Shown here in pieces: positions 10,391 through 20,345 of a stretch of DNA of 64,000 nt. Made by a program: the position numbers and the translations under genes. Position 1 is the stretch's first letter. Each line of letters opens with the position of its first letter. The stretch covers positions 1,240,001 to 1,304,000 of the forward strand of contig CANNEA010000002.1 of NCBI GenBank assembly GCA_947503525.1, in the 5' to 3' direction. Origin of the DNA: an uncultured Carboxylicivirga sp. (lineage in GTDB: Bacteria; Bacteroidota; Bacteroidia; Bacteroidales; Marinilabiliaceae). The notes under the pieces were generated by a model. That model saw nothing but the letters and a program-made list of their open reading frames with translations, did no database searches and was not told the DNA's origin.

Positions 10391-10909
10391 ATGGCTGGAA
10401 ATAATAAAAGAATCAGAAACAATAACGATCTGGAGTTAAAAGATCGTTTGGTTGCTATCAACAGGGTAACTAAAGTAACCAAAGGTGGTAGAACCTTTAG
10501 TTTTTCTGCCATAGTAGTGGTTGGAAATGAGAATGGTGTTGTAGGTTGGGGGCTTGGAAAAGCCGGCGAGGTTACAACAGCGATCGCTAAAGGCGTTGAA
10601 GCTGCCAAAAAGAATCTAGTGAAAGTACCTGTTATCAATGGTACTATTCCTCATGAGCAATTAGCACGCTTTGGCGGAGCAAGTGTTTTTATGAAACCTG
10701 CTTCACATGGTACCGGGGTAAAAGCTGGTGGTGCGATGCGCGCAGTGTTGGAGAGTGTTGGAGTAACTGATGTATTGGCGAAATCAAAAGGTTCGTCAAA
10801 TTCACATAACTTGGTTAAAGCAACGATTACTGCCTTAACAGAATTACGTGATGCTGCTGAAGTAGCTCAAACAAGAGGTGTTTCATTGGATAAAGTATTT
10901 AACGGATAA
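10391..10909 (+). CDS. rpsE: Small ribosomal subunit protein uS5
   Basis: The open frame extends upstream to 10355 inside rplR, but the ATG at 10391, four bases after the rplR stop, gives the normal 172-residue uS5 beginning [11 protein letters not shown]. The double-stranded RNA-binding segment [19 protein letters not shown] and the C-terminal domain with [15 protein letters not shown] are present. uS5 works with uS4 in decoding accuracy and the mRNA entry site. Confidence 0.96.
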   Translation: MAGNNKRIRNNNDLELKDRLVAINRVTKVTKGGRTFSFSAIVVVGNENGVVGWGLGKAGEVTTAIAKGVEAAKKNLVKVPVINGTIPHEQLARFGGASVFMKPASHGTGVKAGGAMRAVLESVGVTDVLAKSKGSSNSHNLVKATITALTELRDAAEVAQTRGVSLDKVFNG

Positions 10910-10919
10910 AAAGGTAAAA

Positions 10920-11096
10920 ATGGCTAAGATAAAAGTAACTCAAGTTAAGAGTAAGATCGGGGCCACAACCAGACAAAAAAACACTCTGGCTGCCCTTGGG
11001 CTGAAGAAACTTCAGCAAACCGTTGAACATGAAGCCACACCTCAGATTGAAGGAATGGTTCAAAAAGTACTGCACTTAGTGACAGTAGAAAGATAA
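10920..11096 (+). CDS. rpmD: Large ribosomal subunit protein uL30
   Basis: The 58-residue product starts at the ATG at 10920, giving [15 protein letters not shown]; the longer open frame reaches back into rpsE. It matches bacterial uL30 in length and in [33 protein letters not shown] small, peripheral 50S protein. Confidence 0.95.
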   Translation: MAKIKVTQVKSKIGATTRQKNTLAALGLKKLQQTVEHEATPQIEGMVQKVLHLVTVER

Positions 11097-11125
11097 TTTG
11101 GTCAAACGAATTAGAGGAAATTAAT

Positions 11126-11572
11126 ATGAACTTAAATAACTTAAGACCTGCAAAAGGCTCAACAAAAGCTTCAAAGCGTATCGGTCGTGGACAAGGTTCA
11201 GGACGCGGTGGAACTTCCACACGTGGACACAAAGGAGCTAAATCACGATCAGGTTACTCACGTAAGTTTGGTTTTGAAGGTGGTCAGATGCCATTGCAGA
11301 GAAGGGTTCCTAAATTCGGATTCAAGAACATTAATCGTGTTGAATACAAAGCTGTTAATATAGAGTTGTTGCAAACACTAGCTGAGAAGAAAAGCGTTAA
11401 TGTAATTGATCCTGAGTCATTGAGGGAAGCTGGTCTGATAAGCAAGAACGATTTAGTTAAGATTTTAGGAAATGGTGAGTTGAAAGCCAAATTAGAGGTG
11501 AAAGCTCATGCATTCTCAAAGTCAGCTGTCGAAGCTATCGAAGCTGCTCAAGGAACCGTAGTAAAATTGTAA
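11126..11572 (+). CDS. rplO: Large ribosomal subunit protein uL15
   Basis: The 148-residue product begins [22 protein letters not shown] followed by the glycine- and arginine-rich extended segment [22 protein letters not shown], and a globular C-terminal domain. uL15 reaches into the centre of the 50S subunit and joins late in assembly. It directly precedes secY, the usual order. Confidence 0.97.
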   Translation: MNLNNLRPAKGSTKASKRIGRGQGSGRGGTSTRGHKGAKSRSGYSRKFGFEGGQMPLQRRVPKFGFKNINRVEYKAVNIELLQTLAEKKSVNVIDPESLREAGLISKNDLVKILGNGELKAKLEVKAHAFSKSAVEAIEAAQGTVVKL

Positions 11573-11576
11573 TTGA

Positions 11577-12920
11577 ATGAAACTATTCGAAACCATCCGC
11601 AACATCTGGAAAATTGAGGATTTAAGATCCCGAATTATTACAACATTTGGATACCTTTTGATTTATCGTCTGGGTTCTTTTGTTGTATTACCAGGGATTG
11701 ATCCAAATCAACTTACCGCCTTAAAATCGCAAACCAGAGATGGTGTGCTTGGACTTCTTGACATGTTTTCAGGAGGTGCATTCTCTAATGCTTCTATTTT
11801 TGCATTGGGTATCATGCCATATATCTCAGCATCTATTGTAATTCAGTTGATGGGTATAGCTGTACCTTATTTTCAACGTTTACAGCGTGAAGGAGAAAGT
11901 GGTCGTCGTAAGATTAATCAAATCACCCGTTATCTAACGGTTTTGATTTTGGTTGTTCAGGCACCAGGTTATTTGGCGAACCTTGCTGCACAGTCAGGAG
12001 GAGCCATTGTTGAGGCTGGATGGGGATTCAACATTACTAGTACAATTATTCTAACTGCAGGAACAATGTTCGTAATGTGGTTAGGTGAGCGTATCACTGA
12101 TAAAGGAATTGGTAACGGTATTTCACTGATCATTATGATTGGTATTATCGCACGCCTTCCTCAAAACATGTTCGCTGAATTTGTATCTAGAATGGAATCT
12201 GCCAGCGGAAGCGGTGGTTTGGTGATGTTGCTAATAGAATTTGTTGTATTGTTTTTTGTTTTTGCCGGTACTATTCTTTTGGTACAAGGTACTCGCCGTA
12301 TTCCGGTGCAGTATGCTAAAAGAATTGTTGGTAATAAGCAGTACGGTGGAGTTCGTCAGTATATTCCGTTAAAAGTAAATGCTGCAGGTGTGATGCCGAT
12401 CATTTTTGCTCAGGCTATCATGTTTATTCCTGTTACGTTTGCTGGTTTTGTAGATAACGAAACTGCTACTGGTTTCGCATCTATCTTTGCCAACTTTACG
12501 GGATTCTGGTATAACTTTATTTTCGCAGTAATGATCATTGCCTTTACATATTTTTATACGGCAATAACCATTAATCCGACTCAAATGGCGGAAGACATGA
12601 AACGAAATGGTGGATTTATCCCAGGTGTTAAGCCGGGTAAAAAAACAGTTGAGTTTCTGGATTCAGTAATGTCGAAGATAACCCTTCCGGGGTCTGTTTT
12701 CTTGGCGTTAGTTGCCATTATGCCTGCTTTCGCTATGATGGCAGGAGTTGATCAGGGATTTGCACAATTTTTCGGAGGTACATCTCTACTAATTTTAGTA
12801 GGTGTAATCTTGGATACCTTGCAGCAAATCGAAAGTCATTTGTTGATGAGACATTATGATGGATTGACTAAGTCAGGTCGAATTATGGGTAGATCAGGAG
12901 GCGGTGCTGCCGCATTTTAA
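11577..12920 (+). CDS. secY: Protein translocase subunit SecY
   Basis: The 447-residue integral membrane protein forms the channel of the Sec translocon with SecE and SecG. Ten hydrophobic segments can be placed; conserved features include the plug and TM2 region GLLDMFSGGAFSNASIFALGIMPYISASIVIQLM, and ADDMKRNGGFIPGVKPGK-like text in the cytoplasmic C5 loop (here AEDMKRNGGFIPGVKPGK). The gene starts 4 bases after rplO and is co-transcribed with ribosomal genes, as in most bacteria. Confidence 0.97.
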   Translation: MKLFETIRNIWKIEDLRSRIITTFGYLLIYRLGSFVVLPGIDPNQLTALKSQTRDGVLGLLDMFSGGAFSNASIFALGIMPYISASIVIQLMGIAVPYFQRLQREGESGRRKINQITRYLTVLILVVQAPGYLANLAAQSGGAIVEAGWGFNITSTIILTAGTMFVMWLGERITDKGIGNGISLIIMIGIIARLPQNMFAEFVSRMESASGSGGLVMLLIEFVVLFFVFAGTILLVQGTRRIPVQYAKRIVGNKQYGGVRQYIPLKVNAAGVMPIIFAQAIMFIPVTFAGFVDNETATGFASIFANFTGFWYNFIFAVMIIAFTYFYTAITINPTQMAEDMKRNGGFIPGVKPGKKTVEFLDSVMSKITLPGSVFLALVAIMPAFAMMAGVDQGFAQFFGGTSLLILVGVILDTLQQIESHLLMRHYDGLTKSGRIMGRSGGGAAAF

Positions 12921-12941
12921 TGCAGAAATACGATCATTAAC

Positions 12942-13727
12942 ATGATTTATTTAAAGACTGACGAAGAAATAGAATTGATGAGGGAAAGCAACCAGATCGT
13001 TGCCAGAGCCCTCGGAGAGGTTGCCAAGCTGATTAAGCCTGGAGTTTCTACGTTAGAACTGGATAAAATAGCAGAGTCCTTCATTAGAGATAATGGAGGT
13101 ACTCCTGCCTTTTTAAATTACCAAGGCTTTCCAAATACCTTATGTACATCGGTAAACGAGCATGTGGTACACGGAATTCCTAACGACAAAGCCCTTAAAG
13201 AAGGGGATGTTGTTTCTGTTGATTGTGGGGTGTTGAAAAATGGTTTTTTTGGGGATTCAGCCTATACTTTTATGATAGGAGAGGTTGATCCGGAAGTTAA
13301 AGCATTGCTTGAGGCTACCAAAGAATCATTGTATAAAGGGATTGAACAGGCGGTTGAGAACAATCGTTTGGGAGATGTAGGTCATGCTATTCAAAAGTAC
13401 ACCGAGGAAAAGGGCTATTCTGTAGTTCGTGAAATGGTGGGACACGGAATAGGTAAAAACCTGCACGAAAGCCCTGAAGTACCTAACTACGGCAGAAAAG
13501 GTAATGGTACCAGATTAAAAACTGGAATGGTAATTGCGATTGAGCCAATGATCAATTTAGGCAAGCGTCAGATTGTTCAGGAAAACGATGGCTGGACCAT
13601 TAGAACCGGTGATAAAAAGGTATCTGCTCATTATGAACATACTGTAGCAATAAGAAAAGGTGAAGCTGATATACTTTCTAGTTTTAAATTTGTAGAAGAA
13701 GTATTAACTTTGCAGTCGGAAAAATAA
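12942..13727 (+). CDS. map: Type I methionine aminopeptidase
   Basis: The 261-residue enzyme removes the initiator methionine from nascent proteins. The dinuclear metal site is visible: two aspartates in [20 protein letters not shown], the histidine in [10 protein letters not shown], and glutamates in AIEPMI and YEHTVAI. The substrate-binding histidine lies in [11 protein letters not shown]. Length is typical of the short type Ia form. It follows secY directly; adk, which lies between these two in many other phyla, is absent. Confidence 0.97.
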   Translation: MIYLKTDEEIELMRESNQIVARALGEVAKLIKPGVSTLELDKIAESFIRDNGGTPAFLNYQGFPNTLCTSVNEHVVHGIPNDKALKEGDVVSVDCGVLKNGFFGDSAYTFMIGEVDPEVKALLEATKESLYKGIEQAVENNRLGDVGHAIQKYTEEKGYSVVREMVGHGIGKNLHESPEVPNYGRKGNGTRLKTGMVIAIEPMINLGKRQIVQENDGWTIRTGDKKVSAHYEHTVAIRKGEADILSSFKFVEEVLTLQSEK

Positions 13728-13741
13728 AAAGTTATACCATT

Positions 13742-13960
13742 ATGGCGAAACAAGCGTCGATAGAACAAGACGGTACAATAATTGAAGCCTTATCCAATGC
13801 CATGTTTAGAGTGGAGTTGGAAAACGGTCACATCATTACAGCACATATCTCAGGTAAAATGCGCATGCATTACATTAAGATCTTACCAGGTGATAGAGTA
13901 AAAGTTGAGATGTCTCCGTATGATTTGACAAAAGGGAGAATATCCTATAGATATAAATAG
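13742..13960 (+). CDS. infA: Translation initiation factor IF-1
   Basis: The 72-residue single S1/OB-fold protein contains the conserved [20 protein letters not shown] and [25 protein letters not shown]-1 occupies the A site of the 30S subunit during initiation. It starts 14 bases after map and precedes rpmJ, the usual map-infA-rpmJ order. Confidence 0.98.
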   Translation: MAKQASIEQDGTIIEALSNAMFRVELENGHIITAHISGKMRMHYIKILPGDRVKVEMSPYDLTKGRISYRYK

Positions 13961-13974
13961 TAAAGTGACTGATC

Positions 13975-14091
13975 ATGAAGGTTAGAGCATCTGTAAAAAA
14001 GAGAAGTGCCGATTGCAAAATCGTAAAACGCAAAGGGCGCTTATATGTGATTAATAAGAAGAATCCAAAGTTTAAACAACGTCAAGGATAA
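13975..14091 (+). CDS. rpmJ: Large ribosomal subunit protein bL36, zinc-independent form
   Basis: A short 38-codon gene starts at ATG 13975 and ends at TAA 14089-14091. The product begins [10 protein letters not shown] and ends [10 protein letters not shown], a clear bL36. Zinc-ribbon forms have CxxC plus a further cysteine and a histidine; here only one cysteine remains, and an asparagine and a lysine stand where the other ligands would be, so it should not bind zinc. It sits between infA and rpsM, the expected place. Confidence 0.96.
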   Translation: MKVRASVKKRSADCKIVKRKGRLYVINKKNPKFKQRQG

Positions 14092-14103
14092 ATATTAAGA
14101 ATT

Positions 14104-14481
14104 ATGGCAAGAATTGCTGGAGTAGATATACCCTCGAATAAAAGAGGAGAAATTGCTTTGACATATATCTTCGGTATAGGGCAAAGTAGAGCACAAGAGA
14201 TTCTTAAAAGCGTTGGTGTTGACAGTAATACTAAAGTGTCAGAATGGACTGATGAGCAGACTAAAGCTGTTCGTGAGCACATCTCTGATAGTTATAAGAT
14301 CGAAGGTGAATTGCGCTCTGAAGTGCAGTTAAACATCAAGCGTTTGATGGACATCGGTTGTTATAGAGGTATTCGTCACCGTATTGGTTTACCACTTCGT
14401 GGTCAATCAACTAAAAACAACGCTCGTACCCGTAAAGGTAAAAAGAAGACTGTTGCAAATAAAAAGAAAGCCACTAAATAA
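14104..14481 (+). CDS. rpsM: Small ribosomal subunit protein uS13
   Basis: The 125-residue product begins [26 protein letters not shown] and has the basic C-terminal tail with [22 protein letters not shown]. uS13 forms bridges B1a and B1b between subunit heads and contacts P-site tRNA with its tail. It opens the alpha-operon portion rpsM-rpsK-rpsD-rpoA-rplQ. Confidence 0.97.
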   Translation: MARIAGVDIPSNKRGEIALTYIFGIGQSRAQEILKSVGVDSNTKVSEWTDEQTKAVREHISDSYKIEGELRSEVQLNIKRLMDIGCYRGIRHRIGLPLRGQSTKNNARTRKGKKKTVANKKKATK

Positions 14482-14491
14482 TAAGTAAGAC

Positions 14492-14881
14492 ATGGCAAAG
14501 AAGTCAGGATCTCAGAAAAAGAGAGTCGTAAAAGTGGAAGCGCAGGGACAGGCTCATGTTCATTCATCTTTCAACAACATTATTGTTTCGTTGACCAATT
14601 TAAATGGTCAGGTAATTTCTTGGTCGAGTGCCGGTAAAATGGGATTTAGAGGTTCTAAAAAGAACACGCCATATGCTGCACAAATGGCTGCTACTGATTG
14701 TTCAAAAGTAGCTTATGACTTGGGATTAAGAAAAGTAAAAGTGTATGTGAAAGGTCCGGGTAACGGTCGTGAATCTGCAATGCGTTCAATTCATGCTGCT
14801 GGTATCGAAGTAACTGAAATTATTGATGTTACTCCATTGCCACATAATGGTTGTCGTCCACCGAAACGTAGAAGAGTTTAA
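14492..14881 (+). CDS. rpsK: Small ribosomal subunit protein uS11
   Basis: The 129-residue product has the uS11 features [39 protein letters not shown] and the ending [12 protein letters not shown]. uS11 lies on the 30S platform near the mRNA exit. It is followed by an unusual 146-base gap before rpsD. Confidence 0.97.
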   Translation: MAKKSGSQKKRVVKVEAQGQAHVHSSFNNIIVSLTNLNGQVISWSSAGKMGFRGSKKNTPYAAQMAATDCSKVAYDLGLRKVKVYVKGPGNGRESAMRSIHAAGIEVTEIIDVTPLPHNGCRPPKRRRV

Positions 14882-14906
14882 TTACTCAACTAGTTATTAA
14901 CCATAG

Positions 14907-15005
14907 ATTTTTGATGGCGAATTTTGAATACGAGAATTGGTTATATGATTATTACTCCTCTCTATAATCTAGCGGCTGCCATATTCAATATTTAAAATCA
15001 AAAAT
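14907..15005 (+). other. Inverted repeat in the rpsK-rpsD gap
   Basis: ATTTTTGAT at 14907-14915 is complementary to ATCAAAAAT at 14997-15005, and TTGAATA at 14924-14930 to TATTCAA at 14982-14988, so the two pairs nest around a loop of about 50 bases that contains GCGGCTGCC. In an operon where gaps are otherwise a few dozen bases at most, this is the one candidate structured leader. It could be an rpsD regulatory site or the trace of an insertion; I cannot decide. Confidence 0.45.
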
Positions 15006-15021
15006 TTAAAATCAAAAATTT
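14991..15021 (+). repeat. Two perfect 14-bp tandem repeats before rpsD
   Basis: TTTAAAATCAAAAA occurs at 14991-15004 and again at 15005-15018, followed by TTT. The repeat ends six bases before the rpsD start codon. Only A/T-rich low-complexity sequence, but the copies are exact. Confidence 0.75.
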
Positions 15022-15027
15022 AGAAGA

Positions 15028-15633
15028 ATGGCTAGATATATTGGTCCAAAAACAAGAATCGCCCGTAAATTCGGAGAAGCGATTTATGGTCCGGATAAGA
15101 ATTTCGAAAGAAGAAATTTTCCTCCTGGGCAACATGGTGCAAACCGTCGTAGAAAGACAAGTGAATATGGTTTGCAGTTAAAAGAAAAACAAAAAGCTAA
15201 GTATACTTACGGTGTTTTGGAAAACCAATTCCGTAATTTATTTAAGAAAGCTTCACGTAGTAAGGGTATTACTGGTGAGTTGTTACTTGGTTTTCTAGAA
15301 TCTCGCTTGGATAATGTTGTATTCCGTATGGGAATTGCACCAACAAGAGCCGCTGCGAGACAACTAGTGTCTCACCGTCATATTATTGTCGATGGTGGTC
15401 TCGTTAATATTCCTTCTTATCAGGTTAAAGCTAACCAGATTGTTGGTATTCGCGAAAAGTCGAAGTCATTGGAAGTTATTTCTGAGTCTTTAGCTAATTC
15501 TGGAGCACATAAGTTCTCTTGGATTGAGTGGGATCAGGACTCTTTGACAGGTAAGTTTTTAACCATGCCTGAAAGAAGTGACATTCCAGAAAATATCAAA
15601 GAACAGTTGATAGTTGAATTGTATTCTAAATAA
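15028..15633 (+). CDS. rpsD: Small ribosomal subunit protein uS4
   Basis: The 201-residue product begins [19 protein letters not shown] and carries the S4 RNA-binding domain ([30 protein letters not shown]). It contains no cysteine, so it is the zinc-free form. uS4 is a primary 16S-binding protein and, with uS5, a fidelity determinant; in many bacteria it represses its own operon, which makes the structured gap just upstream noteworthy. Confidence 0.97.
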   Translation: MARYIGPKTRIARKFGEAIYGPDKNFERRNFPPGQHGANRRRKTSEYGLQLKEKQKAKYTYGVLENQFRNLFKKASRSKGITGELLLGFLESRLDNVVFRMGIAPTRAAARQLVSHRHIIVDGGLVNIPSYQVKANQIVGIREKSKSLEVISESLANSGAHKFSWIEWDQDSLTGKFLTMPERSDIPENIKEQLIVELYSK

Positions 15634-15642
15634 TTAATTCTT

Positions 15643-16635
15643 ATGGCAATATTAGCATTCCAAAAACCAGATAAAGTAATCATGCTGGAAGCCGACGATA
15701 AATTCGGCAAATTTGAATTTCGTCCGCTCGAGCCAGGATATGGTATTACCGTTGGAAACGCCTTAAGAAGAATTTTGTTGTCCTCTTTAGAGGGGTATGC
15801 AGTGACTACTGTCAAGATCGAAGGTGTAGATCATGAATTCTCTAGTATTCCTGGAGTAATTAATGATGTTACCGAAATTGTTCTTAACCTTAAACAGGTA
15901 CGTTTCAAATGCCTAGTGGAAGAAGCTGATCAGGAAACTGTGAGCGTTTCGATTTCAGGTAAAGAAGAGTTTACTGCTGGTGATTTAAATCAGTTTATGA
16001 CAGGTTTCGAGGTGTTAAACCCTGAACATGTTATAGCTAAGATGAATCCTGAAGTAAATCTACAGATGACCTTAACCATTAATAAAGGTAGAGGTTATGT
16101 TCCTTCTGAAGAGAATAAACCAGTTGAGGCTGAATTTGGCGTAATTGCTGTAGATTCTATATTTACTCCAATTCGTAACGTTAAATATGCGATTGAAAAC
16201 TATCGTGTAGAGCAAAAGACGGATTACGAAAAATTGGTGATTGAAATAGAATCAGATGGTTCAATTCATCCTAAGGATGCTTTGAAAGAAGCGGCAAAAA
16301 TTCTTATTTATCACTTCATGCTGTTTTCAGATGAGAAAATCACATTGGACTCAGATGAGAAGTTTGGTAATGAGGAGTTTGATGAAGAAGTATTACATAT
16401 GCGTCAACTTCTGAAAACAAAATTAGTGGATATGGATCTTTCAGTAAGAGCTTTAAATTGCTTGAAAGCTGCTGATGTAGAAACATTAGGTGAGTTGGTT
16501 ACATTTAACCGTAACGATCTGCTTAAGTTCCGTAATTTTGGTAAGAAGTCTTTAACTGAGTTGGATGATCTCCTTCTTAATATGGGACTAACTTTCGGAA
16601 TGGATACCGCAAAGTATAAATTAGACAAGGAATAA
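15643..16635 (+). CDS. rpoA: DNA-directed RNA polymerase subunit alpha
   Basis: The 330-residue product has the N-terminal assembly domain ([22 protein letters not shown], about residues 29-50) and the C-terminal domain with two helix-hairpin-helix-like segments ([21 protein letters not shown] and [19 protein letters not shown]) that contact UP elements and activators. Two copies form the platform for beta and beta' assembly. It lies between rpsD and rplQ as in most bacteria. Confidence 0.98.
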   Translation: MAILAFQKPDKVIMLEADDKFGKFEFRPLEPGYGITVGNALRRILLSSLEGYAVTTVKIEGVDHEFSSIPGVINDVTEIVLNLKQVRFKCLVEEADQETVSVSISGKEEFTAGDLNQFMTGFEVLNPEHVIAKMNPEVNLQMTLTINKGRGYVPSEENKPVEAEFGVIAVDSIFTPIRNVKYAIENYRVEQKTDYEKLVIEIESDGSIHPKDALKEAAKILIYHFMLFSDEKITLDSDEKFGNEEFDEEVLHMRQLLKTKLVDMDLSVRALNCLKAADVETLGELVTFNRNDLLKFRNFGKKSLTELDDLLLNMGLTFGMDTAKYKLDKE

Positions 16636-16640
16636 TCGCG

Positions 16641-17174
16641 ATGAGACATAGAAAGAAATTTAATCATTTAGGGCGTAAGAGCGCACATCGTAAGGCAATG
16701 TTAGCCAATATGGCATCGTCTTTAATTCTTCACAAGAGAATTAAAACAACAGTTGCAAAGGCAAAAGCTTTACGTATGTATGTAGAGCCTCTTATTTCTA
16801 AAACAAAAAACCTGAGTACGGTTGAAGAAAGTACTCACGCTCAGAGAACTGTATTTTCAAACCTTAAAGATAAATATGCCGTTAAGGAATTATTTACTGA
16901 GGTTGCAGGTAAAGTTGCTGATCGTCCAGGAGGATATACTCGTATTTTGAAATTAGGTAATCGTTTGGGTGATAACGCAGAGATGTGTTACATTGAATTG
17001 GTTGACTATAACGAAAATATGTTGGAAGCTAAGAAGTCCACTGGAGCTGCTAAGAGAACAAGACGCGGACGTAAAAAAGCTACTACTGAAACAGTAGTTG
17101 CCGAAGCTCCGGCTCAGGAAGAAAAAGCTCCTGAAGAAGCTTCAGAAAATACTGATGCTGAATCAAAAGAATAA
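16641..17174 (+). CDS. rplQ: Large ribosomal subunit protein bL17 with acidic C-terminal tail
   Basis: Residues 1 to about 117 match bL17 ([29 protein letters not shown]). The product is 177 residues, longer than the roughly 120-130 of enterobacterial bL17; the extra part is a basic patch followed by an Ala/Glu-rich acidic tail (from about residue 130). Such tails are common in this phylum, and their role is not known to me. It is the last gene of the ribosomal operon. Confidence 0.96.
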   Translation: MRHRKKFNHLGRKSAHRKAMLANMASSLILHKRIKTTVAKAKALRMYVEPLISKTKNLSTVEESTHAQRTVFSNLKDKYAVKELFTEVAGKVADRPGGYTRILKLGNRLGDNAEMCYIELVDYNENMLEAKKSTGAAKRTRRGRKKATTETVVAEAPAQEEKAPEEASENTDAESKE

Positions 17175-17185
17175 CATTATTTAAG

Positions 17186-17220
17186 AAAGGAAAGACGTTT
17201 AGTTTTTCCTTTTTTTCTTT
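17186..17220 (+). terminator. Intrinsic terminator after rplQ (first of two)
   Basis: AAAGGAAA at 17186-17193 pairs with TTTCCTTT at 17205-17212, with further pairing towards the loop, and runs into a T-rich tract. It is the first stop signal for the ribosomal operon, 11 bases after the rplQ stop codon. Confidence 0.75.
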
Positions 17221-17238
17221 TATTGATGTAAATTTGGG

Positions 17239-17274
17239 GGATAATTGTCAAAACGGACATTATCCTTTTTTTTT
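17239..17274 (+). terminator. Intrinsic terminator after rplQ (second of two)
   Basis: GGATAAT-T-GTC at 17239-17249 pairs with GACATTATCC at 17256-17265 (one bulged T) around a six-base loop, followed by nine T residues. A strong second terminator that isolates eno from the ribosomal operon. Confidence 0.88.
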
Positions 17275-17296
17275 GAATTATTCTATCAATACATAA

Positions 17297-18610
<1,314 letters not shown>

Positions 18611-18630
18611 TCTTTCTTTATGATATTAGA

Positions 18631-18659
18631 AAGGCTGACCGTTTGGTCAGCCTTTTTTT
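18631..18659 (+). terminator. Intrinsic terminator after eno
   Basis: AAGGCTGACC at 18631-18640 and GGTCAGCCTT form a perfect ten-base stem with a GTTT loop, followed by a T-run. It ends the eno transcript 20 bases after the stop codon. Confidence 0.93.
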
Positions 18660-18843
18660 ATGCCTTATTTTTCAAACTTTTATGCTATCTTAGTATGTAA
18701 ATAGTGATATATATGTAATAGTAGAGTTGTGGAATATTTGCAATTTAGATCTAAAACAATTGTCTTTATTAAATGTTAAAATAAAACCTTTCGTCATCAC
18801 GCACAGCGAAAGTTTCATTAATTAATAACTCAGTTTACTACAA

Positions 18844-20157
18844 ATGGATTATATTAAGGAACGATTAATTGAAATTGGACGCCCCAAGGCAGAAACTGTT
18901 AAAAACCTCACCAAGAATTATGGTGATAAAATTATTCAGGAAGTATCGCTTGGGCAAGTGTTAACAGGAATGAAGGGAATGGTTTCTCTTTTAACCTGTA
19001 CTTCTAAATTAGATGCGGACGAAGGAATACGTTTTAGAGGCTATACAATACCTCAATTACAGGAGTTACTACCTAAAATCCATGATGGCGGAGAGCCTCT
19101 GCCTGAAGGTTTGTTTTATTTAATGCTAACCGGGGAACTGCCCACAAAGGAAGATGTCAATTTTGTAAGTAATCAATGGGCTCAGAGAGCGCAAGGCATT
19201 CCTCCGCATGTGTATGATGTTATTAATGCATTACCAAAAGATGCTCACCCAATGATTCAATTCAACACGGCCATATTGGCCATGTCTACTGAATCGCAAT
19301 TCAGAAAGGCCTACTTGTCGGGAATGGAGAAGAAAGATTATTGGGGACCAACTTATGAGGGAGTAATGGATTTAATTTCCCGTCTACCGGTAATTGCAGC
19401 TTATATCTATCGAAGAGTATTCCATAACGAAAAATACATAGATATTGATCCAAGCCTGGATTGGGCTGGTAATTTGGCTCATATGATGGGTCATGATGGT
19501 GAAGAAGTGAAGCGATTAATGCGATTATACATGAATATCCATGCTGACCATGAAGGCGGAAATGTTTCGGCTCATGCTACCCATCTGGTAGGTTCGGCAT
19601 TATCAAATCCATATTATAGTTTTTCTGCTGGTATGAATGGCTTAGCGGGTCCATTGCATGGAATGGCTAATCAAAATGTAATGCATTGGTTACATAAAAT
19701 GGTGCGTGAAATTGGTGTTGAAAACCCAAGTGAAGCTCAGATTAAAGAGTACGCAGAGATGACCCTCAAAAAAGGTCAGGTGATTCCTGGATATGGTCAT
19801 GCTGTGCTTAGAAAGACGGATCCACGATTTACTGTTCAATTGGAATTTGGTAAAAAATATGCGCCTGATGCTCCTATGATTCAATTGGCTGAAAAGGTGT
19901 ATAATGTAGTGCCTGATATTCTGGCTTCCACTGGGAAAGTTAAGAACCCATGGCCAAACGTTGACGCCATAAGTGGGTCATTGTTATCATCATTTGGTAT
20001 TACCGAATATCCAATCTATACGGTGTTGTTTGGAGTTTCTCGCTCATTAGGAGTGCTTACTCAATTAATTTGGGACCGATTATATGGACTTCCGATTGAA
20101 AGGCCTAAATCTCAAAATTTAGCATGGTATATGGATAAGGTTGGTTATAAAGAGTAA
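18844..20157 (+). CDS. gltA: Citrate synthase, mitochondrial (type I) form
   Basis: The 437-residue enzyme condenses oxaloacetate and acetyl-CoA to citrate. Catalytic residues can be placed: His272 in LAGPLHGMANQN, His319 in GYGHAVLRKTDPR and Asp374 in NVDAISGSLL. The text, length and spacing follow the eukaryotic/mitochondrial enzyme much more closely than the hexameric NADH-inhibited enterobacterial GltA. This type is known in parts of Bacteroidota. The gene is flanked by terminators and has no other TCA cycle gene beside it. About 230 bases upstream hold the eno terminator and AT-rich sequence with a possible TATCTTAG promoter element at 18686. Confidence 0.95.
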   Translation: MDYIKERLIEIGRPKAETVKNLTKNYGDKIIQEVSLGQVLTGMKGMVSLLTCTSKLDADEGIRFRGYTIPQLQELLPKIHDGGEPLPEGLFYLMLTGELPTKEDVNFVSNQWAQRAQGIPPHVYDVINALPKDAHPMIQFNTAILAMSTESQFRKAYLSGMEKKDYWGPTYEGVMDLISRLPVIAAYIYRRVFHNEKYIDIDPSLDWAGNLAHMMGHDGEEVKRLMRLYMNIHADHEGGNVSAHATHLVGSALSNPYYSFSAGMNGLAGPLHGMANQNVMHWLHKMVREIGVENPSEAQIKEYAEMTLKKGQVIPGYGHAVLRKTDPRFTVQLEFGKKYAPDAPMIQLAEKVYNVVPDILASTGKVKNPWPNVDAISGSLLSSFGITEYPIYTVLFGVSRSLGVLTQLIWDRLYGLPIERPKSQNLAWYMDKVGYKE

Positions 20158-20177
20158 ATAATATACATAAATAGAAT

Positions 20178-20210
20178 AAAGAGGTGAAATAGTCACCTCT
20201 TTTTTTTTGA
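20178..20210 (+). terminator. Intrinsic terminator after citrate synthase
   Basis: AGAGGTGA at 20180-20187 and TCACCTCT at 20193-20200 form a perfect stem with an AATAG loop, followed by eight T residues. Confidence 0.92.
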
Positions 20211-20345
20211 ATGTGCCTAATAATTACAATATTTATGTACGTAGAATTAAGGCAATTAAAAATGAGGTGAATCTGATTTGTGACTTTTTTTAAGAACACT
20301 CTTAAGATCCTTCGTTTTTTACTATTTTTATCCGTTATAAGGGAA

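Noticed and set aside
14991-15021. Tandem repeat before rpsD as a CRISPR or insertion sequence end
   Set aside because: Only two short A/T-rich copies, no spacers, no transposase remnant and no target duplication.
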